This document shows, piece by piece, positions 7,942-12,336 of a stretch of 12,336 nucleotides of DNA. The notes beneath the pieces are model-generated. The model made no database searches and had not been told where the DNA came from. It worked only from the letters and a program-made list of their open reading frames with translations. The translations under genes were made by a program, and so were the position numbers. How positions within the stretch are numbered: position 1 is the first letter of the stretch; each line of letters starts with the position of its first letter. The DNA comes from Chloroflexota bacterium (GTDB taxonomy: Bacteria > Chloroflexota > Anaerolineae > Anaerolineales > Villigracilaceae), in assembly GCA_021823555.1 (NCBI GenBank), contig JAKANW010000039.1:1-12336 (forward strand), written 5' to 3'.

Positions 7942-9414
7942 ATGTCCCGCCTGCTGCTCTCCACCCGCCTGGTTTTGCAATATCTGTTGGCTGTCCTCAC
8001 CATCGCCGTCACAACGGGAATCCTTTTCTTCCTGCGTGATGCGCTGGATACTCCGCTGATCGCCCTGCTCTACTTGTTGCCGGTTGGTTTTAGCACCGCC
8101 TATTGGGGATTGGGAGCGGGCATTTTGAGCGCTTTATGTGCGTTCCTTTCGTTCAACTATTTCTTCATCCAACCTTATTACACCCTGGCCGTCCACCGGA
8201 CAGACGATGTGTTTGTCCTGATGGTCTTCTTCATCGTTGCCGTAGTGATCAGCCAACTGGTTGGACGGGCGCAAGCCGGGCTGGCCGCCGCCACTGCCCG
8301 CGAGCGCGAAGCCACCCGCCTGTACGAATTGAGTATTGCCCTGGCTGGTTTGCAGGATGAGCGGGCCATTGTCCGCATTATGGCTGAACAGACCCTGCAA
8401 ACTTTTCAGGCCGAGTGTGTGGAATTGGATGTGCTGCCTCGCGCCGAATCTCAAAAGGTTGTCCACTTTCTCCCGCAGCAGGCGACCCAACCGGTTCGTC
8501 CGCCCGAATGGGTGGTCCCGCTTCAGACGGCGCGCGGCCGCTTTGGGGAGATCCGCCTGTGGCGCGCCGGACCGCTGCTTCAACCCTCCGAGGAACGCCT
8601 GTTGCACACCTTCGCCAGTCAGGGCGCGATGGCTCTCGAACGCGCCTGGCTCTCGCAAACGGAGACCCGCGCCCGGGTCCTGGAAGAGAGCGACCGTTTG
8701 AAGTCTGCCCTGCTCTCCTCGGTTTCGCATGAGCTGCGTACACCATTGGCTACCATCAAAGCGGCGGTCACCAGCCTGCGGAGCGGGGAGGTGGCGTGGG
8801 AGTCCTCTGCCCGCGAAGATCTGCTGGCCGCGGTGGACGATGAAGCCGACCACCTGAACCGCCTGGTGGGCAACCTGTTGGATATGTCGCGCATCGAAGC
8901 CGGCGCGCTCAAACCGTCCCGGCAATGGAATTTGATCTCGGAAATCGTTGGCAGCGTCCTCTCCCGTTTGCGGCAGGCGACCAGCGATCATACGTTGGAA
9001 GTTGACCTGCCCGAAGACCTGCCTTTTGTGCCGGTGGACTATGTTCAAATGGAACAGGTGTTTGCCAACCTTGTCAGCAACAGCCTGAAGTACGCGCCGC
9101 CTTCCACCACGATCTGCATCTCGGCCCGCAAACAGGACGAGACCACTTTGCTTGTCCAGGTCAGCAACCAAGGCCCGCCCGTGCCTGAGGAGCATCTTGA
9201 CCGCATCTTCGACAAGTTCTACCGCGTGACCGCGGCCGATCGCGTCACCGGCACCGGCCTGGGACTTTCGATCTGTAAAGGGATTATCGAAGCGCATGGC
9301 GGGCGCATCTGGGCTGAGAACCTGCCGGATGGTTTTGCTTTTAACTTCACCCTGCCGCTTCTCTGGGATGGCGCACCGCCTCCCAAACTACCTGTTGAAT
9401 CCGAGACAACATGA
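7942..9414 (+). CDS. Sensor histidine kinase, KdpD C-terminal type (DUF4118-GAF-HisKA-HATPase)
   Basis: A 490-residue membrane sensor kinase. Residues 11-107 contain about four close-packed membrane helices of the KdpD/DUF4118 type, including FLSFNYFFIQPYYTLAV (68-84). A GAF-like segment spans about 125-240. The dimerisation helix has the phosphorylated His263 in SHELRTPL. The ATPase domain shows the N box (Asn376 and Asn380), the FDKFYR phrase and GTGLGLS (437-443). Full KdpD proteins (about 900 residues) also carry an N-terminal Walker-containing KdpD domain and a USP domain; both are absent here. AAGGAAGG at 7926-7933 gives a strong ribosome site 8 bases before the ATG. The gene overlaps the response regulator by ATGA, so this is its partner. 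No kdpFABC pump genes are nearby, so a potassium signal is not established. Confidence 0.92.
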   Translation: MSRLLLSTRLVLQYLLAVLTIAVTTGILFFLRDALDTPLIALLYLLPVGFSTAYWGLGAGILSALCAFLSFNYFFIQPYYTLAVHRTDDVFVLMVFFIVAVVISQLVGRAQAGLAAATAREREATRLYELSIALAGLQDERAIVRIMAEQTLQTFQAECVELDVLPRAESQKVVHFLPQQATQPVRPPEWVVPLQTARGRFGEIRLWRAGPLLQPSEERLLHTFASQGAMALERAWLSQTETRARVLEESDRLKSALLSSVSHELRTPLATIKAAVTSLRSGEVAWESSAREDLLAAVDDEADHLNRLVGNLLDMSRIEAGALKPSRQWNLISEIVGSVLSRLRQATSDHTLEVDLPEDLPFVPVDYVQMEQVFANLVSNSLKYAPPSTTICISARKQDETTLLVQVSNQGPPVPEEHLDRIFDKFYRVTAADRVTGTGLGLSICKGIIEAHGGRIWAENLPDGFAFNFTLPLLWDGAPPPKLPVESETT

Positions 9415-10106
9415 GCGCCGCTCCTCACATCCTTGTGATTGATGATGAACTTCAGATCCTGCGTGCCATGCGCACGATCCTGACCGAGAAGAAATTCCGG
9501 GTCACCACTGCCAGCCGCGGCGAAGAGGGCCTGGCGTTGGCGGCTGCCACCCCGCCGGATATTGTCATCCTTGACCTGGGCCTGCCCGACATGGACGGCA
9601 TCGAAGTCTGCGCCCGCCTGCGCGAGTGGACTCAGATTCCCATCATTATCCTTTCGGTGCGTGACAGCGAACGCGATAAGGTTGCCGCGCTGGATAAAGG
9701 CGCCGATGATTACCTCAGCAAACCCTTTGGCATCGAAGAACTTTTGGCGCGCGTGCGTGTGGCCCTGCGCCATTCCGCCCAGGCGCAGGGACGCAAGGAA
9801 ACGGTGGTTAAAACTGGTGGGCTGGTCATAGACCTGGCCCGGCACATCGTAAAGCGTGATGAGGTCGAAGTCAAATTAACCGCCACCGAATTCAAATTGC
9901 TTGCTTATCTCGTAACCAATACCGGCCGGGTCCTGACGCATCAGAGCATTCTAACCAATGTGTGGGGCCCTGAAGAGGCCGACCACCTGGAATACCTGCG
10001 TGTGTACATGCGCCAGTTGCGCAAGAAACTCGAAGTGGACCCCGAACGTCCACAATATCTGTTGACCGAGCCTGGCATCGGCTACCGCTTCCTCACCGAT
10101 GAGTAA
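9411..10106 (+). CDS. Response regulator, OmpR/PhoB family, KdpE-like
   Basis: A cytoplasmic transcription regulator of 231 residues, the normal KdpE length. The receiver (about 6-118) has the acidic pair Asp11-Asp12, the phosphorylation site Asp55 in ILDLGLPDMDG, and Lys104 in LSKPFG. The phrases IPIIILSVRDSERDKVAALDKGADDY and ELLARVRVALRH are characteristic of the KdpE branch. The C-terminal winged helix (about 130-230) shows LTATEFKLLAYLVTNTGRVL and ends YLLTEPGIGYRF, the usual DNA-binding and wing region. The start overlaps the kinase stop (ATGA), and an intrinsic terminator begins 20 bases after the stop, closing the probable operon. KdpE normally activates kdpFABC; those genes are not in the window, so the targets here are unknown. 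Confidence 0.93.
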   Translation: MSAAPHILVIDDELQILRAMRTILTEKKFRVTTASRGEEGLALAAATPPDIVILDLGLPDMDGIEVCARLREWTQIPIIILSVRDSERDKVAALDKGADDYLSKPFGIEELLARVRVALRHSAQAQGRKETVVKTGGLVIDLARHIVKRDEVEVKLTATEFKLLAYLVTNTGRVLTHQSILTNVWGPEEADHLEYLRVYMRQLRKKLEVDPERPQYLLTEPGIGYRFLTDE

Positions 10107-10125
10107 CCTAACTTTTTTGTAAACC

Positions 10126-10152
10126 AAAAACGCCCCAGCCAGGGCGTTTTTT
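10126..10152 (+). terminator. Intrinsic terminator after the KdpE-like gene
   Basis: A perfect 10-bp stem, AAAAACGCCC (10126-10135) pairing with GGGCGTTTTT (10142-10151), encloses a 6-base loop CAGCCA and runs into a tract of six T residues (10147-10152). It starts 20 bases after the response-regulator stop and separates it from the USP-type gene. The A-tract on the left side means it could also terminate leftward transcription, but no minus-strand gene is seen nearby. Confidence 0.9.
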
Positions 10153-10182
10153 ATTTGTCCTTTATGGAATTGCCCGGAATCT

Positions 10183-10213
10183 TTGTCGCCGTTTTATTTC
10201 GGTTTGCTATGAT
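10183..10213 (+). promoter_or_regulatory. Candidate promoter for the USP-type gene
   Basis: TGCTATGAT (10205-10213) is an extended -10 match (TGn followed by TATGAT). TTGTCG (10183-10188) could serve as a -35 element with a long 19-base spacer. It lies between a strong terminator and the next gene, where a promoter is expected. A transcript from it would start near 10219-10221, leaving a leader of only about 15 bases. Confidence 0.45.
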
Positions 10214-10214
10214 G

Positions 10215-10235
10215 AAATCAGAGTAACGCTGATTT
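10215..10235. promoter_or_regulatory. Perfect inverted repeat abutting the start codon (possible operator or leader hairpin)
   Basis: AAATCAG (10215-10221) and CTGATTT (10229-10235) form a perfect 7-bp inverted repeat with a 7-base spacer. Its right arm ends on the base before the ATG at 10236, and its left arm starts one base after the candidate -10 element. It overlaps the expected transcription start and occupies the place where a Shine-Dalgarno would normally be. It may be a repressor or activator site on DNA, or an RNA hairpin affecting initiation. Confidence 0.5.
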
Positions 10236-10931
10236 ATGGCAACTTCCTTGATTCAAACTGCATCCGAAGTTCAGAATCAGGCAGGCCCCGCTTCGCAACT
10301 GGAGCCTCAGCCTGCCTCCGTTTCCGTTCTTTCTCTCAGCCGAAACGTAGTCCCCACTCAACGCCTTGTCGTCCTGGTCTCGAACCTTGATTCGGACGAG
10401 GTCGAGGTCGCCCGGCAGATTTGGGAGATGGCTGCGCCTCCGCACCTGGCCGTCCTGTTCCTCGCGCTTTGCACAGACATCCGCGAGGAGCCTGGCATGC
10501 GCCGCCGACTGGCGACGCTGGCCGCGCTCACCCGTGATGACCGCGTACCCGTCGAAACCCGCCTCAGTTTCGGCCGCGATTGGATCCGTGAGGTCAGGAA
10601 CATCCTGGCAGATGGCGATGTGGTCGTCTGTCCCGCCGAACAGCAGACCGGCCTCCGACATAAGCCCCTGAACCAGGCGTTGGCGGTCACGGGCGCACCC
10701 ATCTGGACCCTGGATGGTTTGTATCGCGCCGGCAGCGCGGCGCGGCGCAACCCGCTCGCGGAGGTGCTTTTCTGGTTCGTCTCGATCATCATCATGCTCG
10801 CCTTCTGGTGGCTGCAGGTCAAGATCGTGAATCTGCCAAAGGATTGGGCGCATACCACCCTGTTGGGCGCTTCTGTCCTGGTTGAGATCATCCTGCTTTA
10901 TTTCTGGCACAGGTTTTCGCAACAATCCTGA
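10236..10931 (+). CDS. USP-fold protein with two C-terminal membrane helices
   Basis: A 231-residue protein I cannot name. Residues 1-40 are a polar, probably disordered head. Residues 41-160 have the alternating strand and helix pattern of universal stress proteins: strand RLVVLVSN (43-50), helix to about 66, strand HLAVLFLALC (70-79), a long helix, VETRLSFG (106-113), helix DWIREVRNILADG, strand DVVVCPA (128-134) and APIWTL (154-159). The usual ATP-binding GxxG...GS pattern is not visible. Two hydrophobic helices follow at about 177-195 and 208-224, so the protein is likely membrane-tethered with the USP domain in the cytoplasm. In-frame stops at 10224-10226 and 10230-10232 exclude an earlier start. 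No good Shine-Dalgarno precedes the ATG. KdpD kinases carry a USP module that the neighbouring kinase lacks, which may or may not be coincidental. Confidence 0.75.
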   Translation: MATSLIQTASEVQNQAGPASQLEPQPASVSVLSLSRNVVPTQRLVVLVSNLDSDEVEVARQIWEMAAPPHLAVLFLALCTDIREEPGMRRRLATLAALTRDDRVPVETRLSFGRDWIREVRNILADGDVVVCPAEQQTGLRHKPLNQALAVTGAPIWTLDGLYRAGSAARRNPLAEVLFWFVSIIIMLAFWWLQVKIVNLPKDWAHTTLLGASVLVEIILLYFWHRFSQQS

Positions 10932-11030
10932 AGTTATCATTCGCGTTTTTTATTTTTTTGAAGCAAGTCTGCTGCGTATGTGGGAATTCCATCCCCTTGG
11001 CAGCGCGACCTCATTCAAGGTTTTTCCAAG

Positions 11031-11035
11031 AAGGA
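11031..11035 (+). promoter_or_regulatory. Ribosome binding site deciding the start at 11041
   Basis: AAGGA lies 5 bases before ATG 11041. The frame is open back to 10882, but that extension overlaps the USP-type gene and runs through a T-rich intergenic stretch, so 11041 is the supported start. Confidence 0.75.
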
Positions 11036-11040
11036 TAAAA

Positions 11041-12165
11041 ATGTCCGATATCAATTTTATGCAAGCCTCCGCTCATGCCGGCGGAGCGAACCTGTCTGAT
11101 CGCCTGGCGGAAGAATATGAACGCCAGCAGGCTTTGTTCTCGGCGCAGCCGGCGATCATTCAACGCTTTCTCGAATTGCAGGGGAAGCAGATTGCCGAGG
11201 CTGTGACTGAGAAAGAGCCGCAAATCCGCTTCTCCCTCCCGGACCGGGTGGTCTGCACGCTGGAAAATGTGGAGCAACCCGCGCAGGTCACGATCCCACA
11301 AGACCAGCGCGCTCACTCGGTGGGGAGTTTCTTAAATCGTTTGCGCAAAGTGGAAATTTACAAGGAACTGCGCCACGCGCTGGCTGAGCTGGAACAATCG
11401 CCGGACCGGGCTATTTCCGTATCCGCCGGTTTATTACGCCATGCCACAGTGATGCACCTGGTCAACAACCTGCTTCCGGCTGGCCGAACGGTGACATACG
11501 GACTGGCCGATGAGGATGAGACCATCCCCTCCATCCCCCAGGGCGAAGAACCACAATCTGCCATTACCGCCGCCACAGATGCCATTGCAGAAGAAGGCAG
11601 GCAGGAAGAGGGGCGCGGCGAGCTGCAGGTGCCCTTTGTGCCGTACGCGCGCAAGTTCTACCTGCCGCAGTGGGTGGCTTTCGACGAAAACGGGGAATTG
11701 CTGGTCAAGTCGGTGGACGAGGCAAACGCTCACATCCGCTCCATGCAGCGCTTTATGGAAGTCTTATTCCTGGCGGTGGCCCTGGCGCCCTACATCTCTG
11801 CCGACCAGGAATATGGCAAGAAACGCTATGGGATGCTGGGACAACTGGTCGACCAGGGACGCGCCCTGGCGGTCTATCAGACCAGGCAGATCATTGCCCG
11901 CATCAAGGAACGCGCCTCCGCTGGCAGCCTCAACCGGGGCCTCAGCCTGAGCCTGCCGTACTTTGACGACCAGGAACTCCGCACCTCCATAACGAATTTT
12001 GAAGTCATCCCCGCCGGACGCATCATGTTCGTCCCGGCCTTTATTGTGCGCGCCGTCCGGCAGGAAGAGGTGAAGGTCAGTCAGGATACGCGCTACGACC
12101 CGTCCACCCGCAAGCATTTGCTCGGTCTGCTCACTCTGCTTGAAAAAGCGTTCGAGACCGAATAA
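11041..12165 (+). CDS. Uncharacterised protein, 374 residues
   Basis: I do not recognise this family. The protein appears soluble: no signal peptide, and only one short hydrophobic stretch (about 238-252, RFMEVLFLAVALAPY), which is probably a buried helix. The N-terminal part (15-145) is mostly charged helix. An acidic, low-complexity linker (about 155-195, rich in Glu, Asp, Ala and Gln) separates it from a C-terminal part (196-374) with mixed strands and helices, including the basic helix YQTRQIIARIKERA (279-292). No nucleotide-binding loop, metal cluster or known catalytic signature is visible. The start is fixed by AAGGA 5 bases before ATG 11041. The next gene, a membrane protein, starts 18 bases after the stop with its own ribosome site, so the two are probably co-transcribed. 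The upstream 109 bases contain a T-rich tract (10946-10959) but no promoter or terminator I can support. Confidence 0.8.
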   Translation: MSDINFMQASAHAGGANLSDRLAEEYERQQALFSAQPAIIQRFLELQGKQIAEAVTEKEPQIRFSLPDRVVCTLENVEQPAQVTIPQDQRAHSVGSFLNRLRKVEIYKELRHALAELEQSPDRAISVSAGLLRHATVMHLVNNLLPAGRTVTYGLADEDETIPSIPQGEEPQSAITAATDAIAEEGRQEEGRGELQVPFVPYARKFYLPQWVAFDENGELLVKSVDEANAHIRSMQRFMEVLFLAVALAPYISADQEYGKKRYGMLGQLVDQGRALAVYQTRQIIARIKERASAGSLNRGLSLSLPYFDDQELRTSITNFEVIPAGRIMFVPAFIVRAVRQEEVKVSQDTRYDPSTRKHLLGLLTLLEKAFETE

Positions 12166-12183
12166 GGCTTCGAGGTAGCAAAA

Positions 12184-12336
12184 ATGCTTTTCTCTATTGC
12201 CCTTTTAATTGTAATCGCCGTCGTCGCGTTCCGCCTCGCGCCTCGCGAGAAGCAGGAAGATGCCCACATCCATGGCGCGGGCCAGATCGGTCTGCTGGCC
12301 GCGTTGGCTCTCTTTGGTGTGGACTACTTCAGGTCC
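12184..12336 (+). CDS. Membrane protein N-terminus (partial, runs off the right edge)
   Basis: An open frame of 51 codons begins at ATG 12184 and continues past the end of the window. GAGGT at 12172-12176 lies 7 bases before it, a good ribosome binding site. The first residues, MLFSIALLIVIAVVAFRL, form a membrane helix. A short charged segment (APREKQEDAHIH, 19-30) follows, then a second hydrophobic stretch (about 34-46, QIGLLAALALFGV). Two helices with a short loop ahead of a larger domain would suit an SPFH/prohibitin-type protein, among many others, but nothing diagnostic is present. The 18-base gap to the preceding gene suggests an operon. Confidence 0.65.
   Translation, partial: MLFSIALLIVIAVVAFRLAPREKQEDAHIHGAGQIGLLAALALFGVDYFRS

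Noticed and set aside
8134..9297. Long open frame on the minus strand (387 codons) opposite the histidine kinase gene
   Set aside because: It lies wholly opposite a gene with clear kinase motifs, and its translation is low in hydrophobic order and rich in Arg, Gln and Gly, as expected from an antisense shadow of GC-rich coding DNA.
10209..10226. Tiny upstream frame (Met-Met-Lys-Ser-Glu-stop) before the USP-type gene
   Set aside because: It overlaps the candidate -10 element, so it would not be transcribed from that promoter, and it has no ribosome binding site.
10909..10959. Possible terminator after the USP-type gene, from the T-rich tract at 10946-10959
   Set aside because: The only nearby stem (CAGG with CCTG, 4 bp, 13-base loop) is weak, partly inside the coding sequence and separated from the T tract.
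10995..11020. CCTTG/CAAGG inverted repeat upstream of 11041
   Set aside because: Five base pairs with a 16-base spacer is within chance expectation and does not align with any promoter element.
10882..11040. Start at 10882 for the 374-residue protein
   Set aside because: It would overlap the USP-type gene by 50 bases and translate a T-rich intergenic stretch, while ATG 11041 has AAGGA at ideal spacing.
1..12336. CRISPR arrays, tRNA or rRNA genes, riboswitches
   Set aside because: No spaced direct repeats, cloverleaf-like segments or known riboswitch cores were seen on either strand; the intergenic gaps are too short to hide an array.

Overview
The window looks like a chromosomal stretch from a Chloroflexota bacterium, most likely Anaerolineae-like. 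This is an inference from protein style: multi-GAF sensors ending in an HD-GYP domain, DppB/DppC-type permeases, and a KdpD-like kinase with its KdpE-like regulator. No rRNA, tRNA or other taxonomic marker is present. All complete genes lie on the + strand and are tightly packed; no gene-free stretch exceeds 300 bases.

Layout. (1) 1-110: the end of an insertion sequence, with the first 18 codons of an ISAs1-type transposase reading leftward out of the window and a probable terminal repeat ending at 110. (2) 192-4064: a 1290-residue sensor made of a degenerate receiver, five GAF domains, one PAS domain and a C-terminal HD-GYP domain that has lost several metal-binding residues. (3) 4118-10106: five genes with spacings of -4, -4 (or +2), +19 and -4 bases, probably one transcript: a DppB-type permease, a DppC-type permease with a cytoplasmic linker and TPR-like tail, a CCA-type tRNA nucleotidyltransferase, a KdpD-like histidine kinase lacking the KdpD N-terminal half, and a KdpE-like response regulator. 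A strong intrinsic terminator follows at 10126-10152. (4) 10236-10931: a USP-fold protein with two C-terminal membrane helices, preceded by a candidate extended -10 promoter and a perfect 7-bp inverted repeat touching its start codon. (5) 11041-12165: a 374-residue protein I do not recognise, followed after 18 bases by the start of a membrane protein that runs off the window at 12336.

How the genes may work together. The region is rich in sensing and envelope functions: a large GAF/PAS sensor, peptide-type permeases, a two-component system and a membrane-tethered USP protein. The permeases have no substrate-binding protein or ATPase gene in the window. The KdpDE-like pair has no kdpFABC potassium pump here. 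The most notable points are the probable pseudo-enzyme HD-GYP sensor, the DppC-TPR fusion, the possible division of KdpD-type modules between two neighbouring genes, and the dyad at the start of the USP gene.
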